A stretch of 64,000 nucleotides of DNA from NCBI RefSeq assembly GCF_000006405.1, contig NW_003216446.1, forward strand, positions 239,043-303,042, given 5' to 3'. Under the pieces are notes generated by a model. It was given only the letters and a program-made list of their open reading frames with translations. It was not told the origin of the DNA and did not search any database. Origin of the DNA: Perkinsus marinus ATCC 50983 (Eukaryota > Perkinsozoa > Perkinsida > Perkinsidae). Position 1 is the first letter of the stretch, and the number at the start of each line of letters is the position of its first letter. Shown one piece after another: positions 1 to 9,700 of this stretch. The translations under genes and the position numbers were made by a program.

Positions 1-54
1 TCACCGAGAAGATCCGAAAGCGGGCAACCGGACATTTCATGGATTCTTAGTTTA

Positions 55-73
55 TCCAATATACTATATTGGA
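55..73. repeat. Perfect inverted repeat, 9-bp arms, one-base centre
   Basis: TCCAATATA and TATATTGGA flank a single C. This is one of many one-base-centred palindromes in the window. Confidence 0.8.
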
Positions 74-463
74 AGCATTTTATTCCGGATAAACGGTGTC
101 ATTTCCGGATACGTGACCAGGAAATGCTGTTGAGGACCTTAAGCGCTGCAGGTTTGACCATAAGACCTGCCAGGTTTTTGAAGAGCAAGTCAGAGGAGAT
201 TCCGGAATCGTTCCTCAAAGTTTGAGAATCGATTCCAGCATCTACACAGCCTTGTCTATTGACCGGGCGGTCAAACCGAGCGAAACATCGCATCCTGGGT
301 ATAGCTTTTCCGGATTCACCTATCATTATTCCTGATATGAAGGACATGCACTTCAAATAGCCAATGTGACAGCTGTCATCGGCATGTAGGAACGCGTCGA
401 GTTCAGGGAGAGGCGCATGTGTCGGGACCCAAATTTGGATGTTTCAAAGAAATGCCATGCGAA

Positions 464-687
464 CCCCATGATGGGGTGAAGCGTTTCTCTCTCGTGAGAG
501 CCTTGTGCGCGATCCGACACCTTCCTGAGGAAGGCTTCCTCCTACATTATGTAGGTTACATATGACATCCTGAATGTCCAATACCAATACTGCCGATAGC
601 CAGATGGAGGCATCTGTACTACACATTCTGTAGTACTAAGGAATCCTCAGTGAGGATACTGAAACCCCGACATCATAGCTAAGCTAT
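464..687. repeat. Cluster of short perfect palindromes
   Basis: At least seven perfect inverted repeats lie in about 220 bases. Five have a single central base: 464-476 (CCCCAT-G-ATGGGG), 520-534 (CCTTCCT-G-AGGAAGG), 541-555 (CCTACAT-T-ATGTAGG), 643-657 (ATCCTCA-G-TGAGGAT) and 675-687 (ATAGCT-A-AGCTAT). Others at 488-499, 601-616 and 616-636 have centres of 2, 4 and 5 bases. The stem sequences differ from one another, so this is not a tandem repeat. No coding or RNA-gene explanation is visible. Confidence 0.85.
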
Positions 688-1862
688 AATATCTCAGTTG
701 CTATCTCGCACCATAGCCGTCACGTTGAGCTATGCCATGCATCCGTACGACATTCTCATCAGACTCATCAAACTCAACGAGATAAACCACGAACATTATA
801 TACCTTTCAACATGGCGGTATTTATATATTCAACAACAGCTGTCTTTGAGCTACTGGAGAAAGTTTGCCGATGTCGCTGCCGAGTGCTCTTTTCATCGAC
901 CAATCGACTTAGAGGCTCTCGATTCCAGCAAGCCCCAGCGTCATTGACACCAGCGCTCACGTCCACATCGTACCTGCCAAATTCTATAAAGGGTTTCTCC
1001 ACCGAAAAATCTGCAGACTACGGATGACCCAGACGATACGATAGCCTCCCCCCAGAGGTCGCTGCAGACCCTATGAGAATATTGAGAGGAACGTGTGAAG
1101 ATGGATATCACATCAAGGATGTGAGTTGCATTGAAGATGGATCAATGAGTAGCGGACCTTACGTGCCGAGCGGAGGCCTTCGACAGCCCTGTTCCAATAT
1201 AGGGTTGATATCCCTGAACCGCGGCTCGCGGTTTATGACGACGCCTAGGCGATCGATAGTAGGGCGATGTGAATTATCTACCGAGCATAAATCGGCCGAA
1301 TCGAGTGGGATCGGTCTGTCACCAGTGATACTGAGCCAATCGCGAGTATCTTCCAATTGAGAGTATCCTCTAGCAGCTCTAACTAACCTTCTAGATCCTC
1401 TAGACCAGGATGCCCCACTGCGATCGAGTGCAGATGAGATCAGCTGAGTAGGCCTAGAAACAGTACGAAATATATTCCAATTTCGTAGGGGGTCACGCTG
1501 ATGTAGCCTCACACGCCAAGTGAATGATGAGCCTCTTGTCCCCACTGGTCTTTCTTCTTGAATCTCGGCAGATCAGAGACCCAAACGCCCAATTGGTCGG
1601 GCTGAGCATCGCCATAGGAAGGTACCCATCTTTCACCATAGCGCCTTCCGAGTAGCGGATGGTCGAGTTCAAAGGAATCCATCGTGAAAGTAACAGCAAC
1701 ACATGTTCAATCGTTCTGCGCTGATTATGAGTAATTTTCTCCGATGGAATTTCTCGCTCAGCATGTAATCGTCGGCACGCTGCCATATCACTCAATCGCG
1801 GATCTTTCGGTAACTGGCTCATCAGAGGTTGCCGAGACAAGCCGACAGGCTTCTCCCAATCA

Positions 1863-1882
1863 CCAGGCAGCCCCCTGCCTGG
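1863..1882. repeat. Inverted repeat, 8-bp arms
   Basis: CCAGGCAG and CTGCCTGG are separated by CCCC. It lies in the same gene-poor region as the cluster at 464-687. Confidence 0.7.
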
Positions 1883-2288
1883 TTTCACTCACCGTCACTA
1901 TCACCACATAGGCGCTATAAGCTGACGCCAATCTAGTGTTGGCCAGGTGGAATACGGACTCCCCTGTGCCTAGGTAGTGCATCAACTCGGCCTTCTCTCA
2001 TATGTCATTAAGGATCGTCGGCTTTGACAGCAGATGGTCGTTGGCTCTATATGGGGCCAGCCCCGAATAGATGGTAGTGGTTCCGGATACCAAAGCCCGA
2101 AGCATTGTCCCCTGTCGCTATTGTCCAGTTCCTGCTCCTCGGTCGTTTACTGCTGCGGCGATGGGTTAGTTGATCGTCAGGGTGATCGCTCAGGTGTTGG
2201 GTCTTTCAGTGAGGCAAATGGGCTGCTTCGAAGAGTGGTAGTCTTAATACACCCCAACAGGACCATTTTGCCCCACACGGAAGAGGAG

Positions 2289-2353
<65 letters not shown>
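2289..2353. repeat. TAG trinucleotide microsatellite
   Basis: About 21 uninterrupted copies of TAG/GTA. The translations across it (poly-Val or poly-Tyr) are artefacts of the repeat. Confidence 0.95.
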
Positions 2354-2356
<3 letters not shown>

Positions 2357-3420
2357 CGAAAAGTAGCGGCCCTAGTAGAAGGATGGGATCGTTGATGGGC
2401 AGGTGAGGCTTAGTTGTCAAAGAATTACGAAGAATGGTGGTGACAGCGAGGCGGGGGAGGGGGAGTATCATTGTAGTTATTTCTTACTGTGAACTGATTT
2501 CGAGGACGTCGCAATGAGGTTAAGACGAAGTTGGCTTGATGGTGGCAGTCACTATCAGGGACTCTGGTTAGTCTCATATTGGCGCCAATCTGAGAGGCTA
2601 AATCTGATAGAGATATGGTATTTTATGGAATATCTGGTGTAGTGGTAGCATTCAGTGAATCCGATTGATGGTTGCAATGATGATAGGTGATGGGTTCTAT
2701 TATCTCACCCTCTACTTTTTACTTGCAGATAGCTTACTGTATAACCTACGCCGTCAGAATCCGAATCAGAACCGATGGACATCTTGATGACTCCTGACGA
2801 TTGCTGATGAGGGATGTGGGGGAAGAAAAGAGGTGAAGTCGGATGAGGACGATAAAAATGTTTTCGAGAAAATGTCGAAAACGCTGCGAGAGTAAAATTG
2901 CACCGACAGGCCTGGATGATCGATGATACACTTGAGTAGAGCGAGGAATCTTCGCATCCTATATGCATCGGTCGCGCGTATCTTTTATAGGAGTTTTCGA
3001 AACCGATGAAGGCAACTGAGCATTTGATGTTATCCTAAACCAACACTGAGTCCTCCCTGTTGCATCGTTATCGAGTATTTGGATTATGTAGTGAGAATTG
3101 TGTATAGTAGATTCCCTGTGGATAATTCGATATCGAGTATAGTTCTTCCCATCTGGTTTCTTCCACCCACCTTCTGAGGAGACTTTTAGTAACAGTTGCT
3201 GGTGATGCTGAGAATGGTTATTGTCGGATTACCTGAATGTATTGGCTCACGTCGTTACCCGATGGAAACTTTTCCATGTATCAAATTAACATCTGATGTC
3301 GCAGTTTCCCATAGTGGGAATCTTCCTTCCGTACGGTTGGTTCTTGAGTTGAGTCGTTAACTGGAAGGGGCTAAAAGGGCGATTTTCTTGATAGCTTTAG
3401 CTCGAAGAATCTTCGACGAA

Positions 3421-6400
3421 GATGCCTCGTGAGATTGTTACTCTTCAAGTAGGACAATGCGGAAATCAAGTTGGCAGCGAGTTTTGGCAACAGTTGTGCG
3501 CTGAGCATGGTAGGCTAGATGGGGACCTATTCCGTATCTTACCCGCTTGAACCTAAGATATGTTCGTCAGGTATCGACCCCGATGGTATCCTAAAGCCAC
3601 CTCCAGCCAACCAACCTCCTGCCGAGGACCGTAAGGATGTGTTCTTCTATCAAGCAGATGATGAACATTATATTCCTAGGTGAGGAGGTCCCTGGTTCGA
3701 ACCCTGGTACCGGCGCCTCTGTGGGATCTGTTGCTTTCTGTCGTAATGAACTTGAGAGCTGGGGAAATTCTGAGGTTCTCAAACCCTTGGGTGTAATTCG
3801 TGATCGAGATAGAGCGCTGAATCCGACAACAATTTGTTTTCCCTATTTACAGTTGAACAGTGTGGAAAATATGCGCACGTGTGTTGGTGATGATATAAGA
3901 ATTTTGAGGAGATTTTGGGAAATTATTGTTGATTTTTGTATACTTCTACCCTGAGAGTATAAATTCTCATAATGTAGCTGTGGAAGCTCTTGAGCTCAGC
4001 TGAGGAAACCAAACGTAGTATATTCCGACACTGCAGTTGTTGGTAACTCAATAACAAACTCGTCAACTACTGCTGTTGGTGTTGGCAAAGCCAACTCTTG
4101 TACTCGTTTTGAAAACATATTCAAATTCTTTCTCTCCAGGGCTCTTTTGATCGATCTGGAGCCCAGGGTTATCAATCAAATACAAACCTCCGAATTCAAG
4201 AACCTGTACAACCCAGAGAATATATACATGTCGAAGGAAGGAGGAGGAGCAGGTAGCGCGCGCCCGGATGATCGATTTGGACATGTGAGCTTAGGCAACA
4301 ACTGGGCTAAGGGTTACTCACAAGCAGAAGCAGTGCAGGAGGAGATCTGCGAGATGATTGATAGAGAGGCTGATGGCAGCGACTCGTTGGAAGGGTTTAT
4401 GTTGTTACACTCTATTGCAGGGGGTAGTGAGGGGGAATCTTGCACTCTTGCATTTCCTCAACGCTGAATGGACACTAGACTGTGGATTTATTCATAGCAT
4501 GATAGTGGAGATGTGTTGTCGAAGATGTTTGGTAGGTACGGGATCGGGCATGGGTAGCTATTTGTTGGAGACGCTATCCGATCGGTATCCGAAGAAGCTG
4601 TTGCAGACGTATAGTGTCTTCCCGATGCTCACTGAGACTTCTGATGTTGTGGTACAGCCGTACAACTCGGTATTGACGTTGAAGAGGTTAGGATATGGCG
4701 AAGGTGTGGTATGGAGACTTGTTGTTATTCAGGTTGGCATTAAATGCTGATGCGGTAGTGGTATTGGACAACACTGCTTTGAATAGGATCGCAGCAGATC
4801 GACTTAAACTCAGTAAGGGGCTTCGAGACACCTTGCTTCTATTGAAATCGAGTAATGTGTTTTATCGTTATGTTGGCTTTTTCGGGCCTGATCCGTATCA
4901 AGTTGTGAGCAACCTTGGATATTAATACCCATGACTTGTTCTATGGGATAGTCGCTTTTCTTTATCTCCTTAGCCACGCCAAGTTTCGCTCAAACGAATC
5001 AATTGGTATCAACAGTGATGTCAGCGAGCACAACCACTTTGAGGTGCCATTCGGACCTGTTTTGTATCTTGCCAGCTTCGACTTTAGATATCCCGGATAT
5101 ATGAATAACGATATGGTGTCGATAGTTGCTAGTCTGATACCAACACCAAGATGCCACTTCCTAATGACAGGGTGAGAGTCCGGTTGCATCCGTGTTCATA
5201 TGTGCACTGCACTAGTAGTTAAGAGGGTTAGTTATCTTTGCTTCTGCTGGAAAGGGCGCAGGTTCGATCCCTGGCTAGAGTATTTTCTGGTGCAGTTACA
5301 CTCCTCTAACGGCCAATACGTCCATCGTTCATCAAGCTCATTCAACCGTACGTAAGACAACCGTGATGGACGTTATGAGGCGGTAGGCAGGAAGGATTTC
5401 ACTTACTGCTTCGCTCCGCTCAATTTTAGTGCATTTTCAGACTCCTCCAGCAGAAGAATCTGATGGTTAGCGCGTCGACACGGAGGGGAGCTTATATATC
5501 TGTGCTGAATATTATTCAGGTTGAACGATCGAGATAATCGATCACGTGATCGATTTTGTTATTTACAGGGTGAAGTTGATCCGGCGTCTGTTCATAAGAG
5601 CTTGCAGCGCATCAGGGAGAGGAGGTTGGCTAGATTCATACAGTAGGCAGGTCCCGGGTTCGATCCCTGGTAGAGTTATTTTTAGGTGGGGTCCTGCCAG
5701 CATTCAAGTGGCGTTGGCGAGGCAATCACCTTATGTTCAACACGCTCATAAAGTCTCTGGACTCATGCTGGCTAATCATACTTCAATTAATACATTATTT
5801 GATAGGTGCGCTCACCAGGGATCGAACCCGGGACCTCTGTGTCGACAATTCCAAACAATAATACAATTACTTTGTCACTAACAATACTTTATATATAGTG
5901 GTAGATTGCTGCGCGCTCTCCTCGGAATTCGGTTTTGTATATCTTGCCAATTCTACTCCCTGGAGTAAGTTCAGATATGCAGTGTTTGCATCGTCAGGTG
6001 TCTGAAGCAATACGATAAGCTGAGGAGTAGAGGGGCTTTCTTGGAGCAATATCGTCAGGTCCGGGGATAGAACCCGGGTCGATCGATTCAGAAAGGACTG
6101 GTCTTAGGAATCGATATTTGCTGATGACTTGGAAGAGTTCGACCATGCCAGAGAGACTGTGGCTCAGCTGTCGGCTGAGTACGCTGGGGAACCGTCACGC
6201 GCCACGAAATTATCTACTCAGATATCGCGCTGCTGAGAAGGATGATTACATTACTGGTGGGTTCATGAATCAGACCTCAGCTGAGGTGAGGCCACACGAG
6301 GGGAGCGTTGAGATGAGATGAAGGAGTGGTATCGGTTTGCACCACTTTAAATTTCTATTTTATCTGATTTTGTGAAACGTGGATGTTCGTTGATCTAGGC

Positions 6401-6558
6401 TTATTCTGTATCTTCTAGACTTGAACCTAAGATATGCTCTTGTTTAGGGTGGTGGTGGTAGCAGCACTACAGTCGTCGACAACAGCACTTCGTCCCTCCG
6501 CATGGGTGGGCCACCACCACCTCCTCATCCTGACTCAGTGTCTGTAGGGGGTATGTAA
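3421..6558 (+). CDS. Gamma-tubulin (many small introns)
   Basis: Gamma-tubulin nucleates microtubules at centrosomes and basal bodies as part of the gamma-tubulin ring complex. The first exon (3421-3509) starts [16 protein letters not shown], the family's N-terminus. Later exons give the GTP-loop segment [16 protein letters not shown], then [59 protein letters not shown] and [17 protein letters not shown] infer at least ten introns, among them 3510-3570, 3680-4140, 4253-4294, 4424-4535, 5044-5087, 5643-5685, 6059-6107 and a 28-nt one at 6194-6221. The C-terminus runs KDDYITGG, matching the family's PDYISWG region, then a Gly/Ser/Pro tail if a last intron near 6286-6448 is removed (stop 6556-6558). 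Without that intron it stops at 6321. Identity is certain; exon edges were read by eye. Confidence 0.95.
3510..3570 (+). repeat. Intron repeat family D, copy 1 (gamma-tubulin intron 1)
   Basis: This intron contains the family core, roughly GACCTATTCCGTATCTT followed by CTTGAACCTAAGATATG. Related cores lie at 5044-5090, 5930-5981, 6399-6448 and 9360-9409. Splicing restores the gamma-tubulin frame (H-G-I-D-P-D-G). Confidence 0.8.
3862..3957 (-). repeat. Intron repeat family E, antisense copy
   Basis: This lies in the long second intron of gamma-tubulin. On the minus strand it reads GGGTAGAAGT, then ATCATCACCAACACACGTG, then GCATATTTT. The same blocks occur on the plus strand at about 9795-9885 and, more diverged, at 7430-7525, all between exons of neighbouring genes. 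Confidence 0.7.
4253..4294 (-). repeat. Intron repeat family A, antisense copy (42-nt intron)
   Basis: The whole intron is 42 nt. Its core is the reverse complement of the family A core CAAATCGATCATCAGGGCG. Removing it joins GGGA to [10 protein letters not shown], as expected for gamma-tubulin. Other copies are in AGO (24485-24532), DnaJ (31860-31913), the membrane protein (from 43981) and the gene at 54593-54640. Confidence 0.85.
4424..4535 (+). repeat. Intron with repeat family C core
   Basis: The core CTTGCATTTCCTCAACGC lies at about 4443-4460 in a 112-nt gamma-tubulin intron. It recurs at 8812-8833 and 54513-54533, and in reverse orientation at 31690-31743. Removing the intron restores [12 protein letters not shown]. 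Confidence 0.8.
5044..5087 (+). repeat. Intron repeat family D, copy 2 (44-nt intron)
   Basis: The intron carries GACCTGTTTTGTATCTTG and its own acceptor TTTAG. Splicing joins TTTLR to YPGYMNND of gamma-tubulin. Confidence 0.85.
5643..5685 (+). repeat. Intron made of a tRNA-like T-arm (43 nt)
   Basis: Between GTAGGC and TTTTTAG the intron is essentially CCCGGGTTCGATCCCTGG, a T-stem/T-loop with the Pol III B-box. Splicing joins ARFIQ to WGPAS of gamma-tubulin in frame. Confidence 0.85.
6059..6107 (-). repeat. Intron with a reversed tRNA-like T-arm (49 nt)
   Basis: The intron holds GGGGATAGAACCCGGG, a T-arm in antisense orientation to gamma-tubulin. Removing it joins LEQYRQ to ESIFADD in frame, where gamma-tubulins read LEQFRKE. 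Confidence 0.8.
6194..6221 (+). repeat. 28-nt intron, repeat family H
   Basis: It starts GTCACGCGCCACGAAAT and ends CTACTCAG. Removing it gives [13 protein letters not shown] at the gamma-tubulin C-terminus; without splicing the frame stops at once. The core GCGCCACGAA recurs in the intron at about 53478 and, reversed, at about 34265 and 43779. Confidence 0.7.
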
Positions 6559-6718
6559 TTAATCATAATCATCATCATCATATGTTTCCCTCTACTAGCA
6601 TTGTAGTAGTGTAGTCAATTTTATGGAACTTGGCAGCATTTCTAAAGGCGTAGCGGGATGTCGATGTAGGATTCACAGCGGAGCGAAGCAACTTTTTTTC
6701 TTCTCATTTTCTGCCGAT

Positions 6719-9700
6719 ATGGCTCCCACATACGAGTCTTTATCCCAATCCTTGAGGAGGAGCATTAACTGCTTAGTAGATGGGGACAGGCGACTGAGGA
6801 CGGAGGGGATCATAACGATAAAAAAGGGCATAGAGACGGCTGTTTATCAAGGTGGGTCGCAATCATCCGGACTAGCTACATGGCCTTGTCTCGTAGCTAC
6901 CGTATTGTTATCAACTCTTTTGTATATAGCAATCTCACCCTCCTGTAGTCGTTGAGTAGAATAGTGCACATGTCGTTACGATGAGTATAGCGGACAACCA
7001 ACTCGTGCGTGCCAACTTGATATGCAGATGTGAAGAATGTGCGTAATAATGATAGTGAACAAGTTGTCGCTATCATAGTCTCGAAAGGCTACTCTTATCA
7101 CATCACATTTTCATAGCAATGTTTACATTGTTTATGCGACTTAGTTTCTGATCGATTCTCATTAATCTCGAAAAACAACGTACATTCTCTTAGTTCGCAT
7201 ATCGAATTTGCACACATTGCAGAAATCGATAAGGAGGGTTTGACTTATGATCAGGCCAAGATGCGCTACCAGCTGTATCGCGGTTGTACTATGAGGACCT
7301 CTATAAGCCATTGATGAGGCTATTGACGGACTCTGTTGAGAAGGTGGGGACGTCGATAACATGCGACTGAAGGGATATGTCTCTGTCGTGTAGGAATATG
7401 TACTTGCTTTCCTCAGCTGAGTGCGGAAGATATTCGGGTAGAAGTTTACAGAAACCAATGAAAAATTCTCTAAATTTTCTCGCAATGACATATCTAGTTG
7501 ACCATATGCATATCCCTCCATACTGTTCCGACATCCTCTGTGGTGTGTTGCCTTCCTATGGTGACACCACAGAGGATATCAACCGGTGAATATTCTCATT
7601 AATATCTCAAGACTACCATAGTAGAGGAATTCATTAATTCAGTCGCACTTTGCAGCCTAGCTGTACAGTGCTAGAGGAATGTTGAGAGCGACTTCAACTT
7701 GCTTCTAAAAATGGTTATCAGCTACAGTGTAGAGGCTATAGTTGATGGGCGCCGGAAGGATCCTTCCTGGGAATTGAAAGCACTCTCGGTAGGTTCGCAC
7801 TGTGGCTGTTGAAGTGATGACGGAATTGGCGAACTTTTTAAACGTTGAGACGATCGAGGAGACCTCAACGGTACATTTTATCTCATACCACACCTTCGTT
7901 TCATCCTGTGTAGCAGCTGGTCGTTACCGGCATATGCAATCGTATACGCAACGGTCAAGAGTCTTCCGAGGAGCTCCGCTGTGAGCTGATATCACTGCTG
8001 AGGACCATCATCAGGCGGGCTCCCAGGTCGCCAGAGATTCATAAGCTTTCCAACGATGTGAGTGTGGGAAACAATCACCCTGCTGTAAACGCTGATCCGA
8101 GAGTTGGAACAGCTGAGCGAATCGTTAACAATTACAAGTCGCGAATGCAGTGGTGTGTTGTGGCACCGATTGGAGCTTCTTAGAGGAATTCCCAACACGA
8201 ACCTCATGCGAAGAGGAAGATCTTACTTGTGTAGATCTGTGGTCTACTACTACTGCCAACTTTGTCGAGTTGACGTTTAGATAATCGATACGTGTGGTAA
8301 GGCAGTAGAGGATCGTTGTCCTGATGTAAAGAAGGAAGCCTGTGAGCTAGTCAGGGTCGTCGTCAATGCAATACCAGGGGATAAGGTATACCGATAATAG
8401 TGGCTTGAGACGATATGCTCTTATAGGTACTGGGATGCTCATCAGCTCGAAACGACCTCGTTACGGCGTTGGTTCACATAACTAAGCATCAGCAGTGGAA
8501 GGTGGGGGAAGGAGGGGGTCCTCAAGAGAGCACCCGTTGAAAGGTCCGTCACCGAGCGGTCATGGCCATCACGGATCTCATGTTGGTCAAAGCAACGTTT
8601 AAGCTGAATCGAGGTAAGGGTAGGAGGAACCTTCGCTGTGCGATGCGAAGATACTCCCAGGTCCAGATTGTTTGATATCAGCAGGCCCGTCAGTGCCGCA
8701 GTTGTTGTTCTTTGCTCACACAGAGGAGGTCATCAACTCGGTTACAGGGGGTACAGCGCACGATGGACTAGTGAGAGATAGGAATGACAAGGTGAAATCT
8801 TGGAATCTTGCTATCTTGCATTTCCTCAACGCTGGTGGTAGGTGCGAGCTGCTGTTGTGGACATGTTGGAGAAGATTTTGGTAAATGGTGTGGAGATTGA
8901 TTGTGAGAAGTAGGGGGAGAAGGCGTATCTTTCGCACAGCGAAGATTCTGTATATCATGCAGTGTGAAGGCGATGATAGTGGGCATCGCAGGGGAAACGT
9001 CCGTTGAGGCTGAGGAGGAGTTGATAGCAACGCTGACGCCTGACTGGGAGAAGCGGACTCTGGCCCAGTTGATGGTTATGGCTGGTGATGAGAAATGTAA
9101 GGAGTATCATGATGATATGCGTAAAATATGTTGGTCTTGCAGTGTCGGCTCGAGCATTCGATGCTCTACATAGAGTAGCAGTCCGTAAGCGTGAGGGGTT
9201 GCTGGATCTAACGAAAGGGTTCGAGAGTGGCGCTTGTACTGCGTTGAGAAACTTCTTGACGATCCCTCCTCGCCCCAGTGACCTGCCAGAGGGTGGTCGC
9301 TTCGATGGGATCCGACCGATGCAGCGAGAGGAGGTGTGCAAGTCGGAGGAATCACGATGGTATGGGCAGGGATTGGACCTGTTTTGTATCTTGTATGTGG
9401 CGACCTCAGGTACGCATCTATTTTCGCTGAGTCGTTGATCCGCTTTGCTTTGAATGGCATGATCGAGTGGACAGCCTCCACTGGTATCAGAGAGCAAACG
9501 ATAAACATGTGCATAGTGAGTGGAAAAATGACGGTTCTGGGAATCGATCCTACGACCTCTTCTGTGGCAGGCAGTGATGATGATGATTGACATCCAGCAG
9601 ACCATCCCGTTCGTCGAAGAGCTCATCATCCATCTATACAAAGCCATCAGGGACGACGATGTTGATGCTGAGAAGAGAGTCACCCACGCTTGCCGTAGGT

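Larger units (their letters stand above)
1..3420. other. Gene-poor region upstream of gamma-tubulin
   Basis: I see no open frame here that resembles a known protein. Frames of 60-130 codons exist on both strands but overlap each other and lack family motifs. The first 700 bases hold many short palindromes and 2289-2353 is a TAG microsatellite, both listed separately. A minus-strand frame at 2705-2968 includes an acidic Ser/Asp stretch (MSIGSDSDSDG) and could be the first exon of a gene, but nothing else supports it. Confidence 0.5.

Noticed and set aside
464-687. CRISPR array or tandem repeat
   Set aside because: The stems have different sequences and there are no regular direct repeats or spacers.
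1493-1888. 131-codon minus-strand frame as a retroelement fragment
   Set aside because: I looked for reverse transcriptase or integrase motifs and found none.
2244-2471. Long poly-Tyr / poly-Val frames
   Set aside because: They are translations of the TAG microsatellite and nothing else in them is protein-like.
5640-5690. True tRNA genes at the B-box sequences
   Set aside because: Most have only the T-arm. No acceptor or anticodon stems form, and splicing them out restores protein frames. Only 37956-38028 folds as a tRNA.
8955-9683. 242-codon minus-strand frame
   Set aside because: It is antisense to HEAT-repeat exons and introns of the DNAAF5-like gene and has no family motif.
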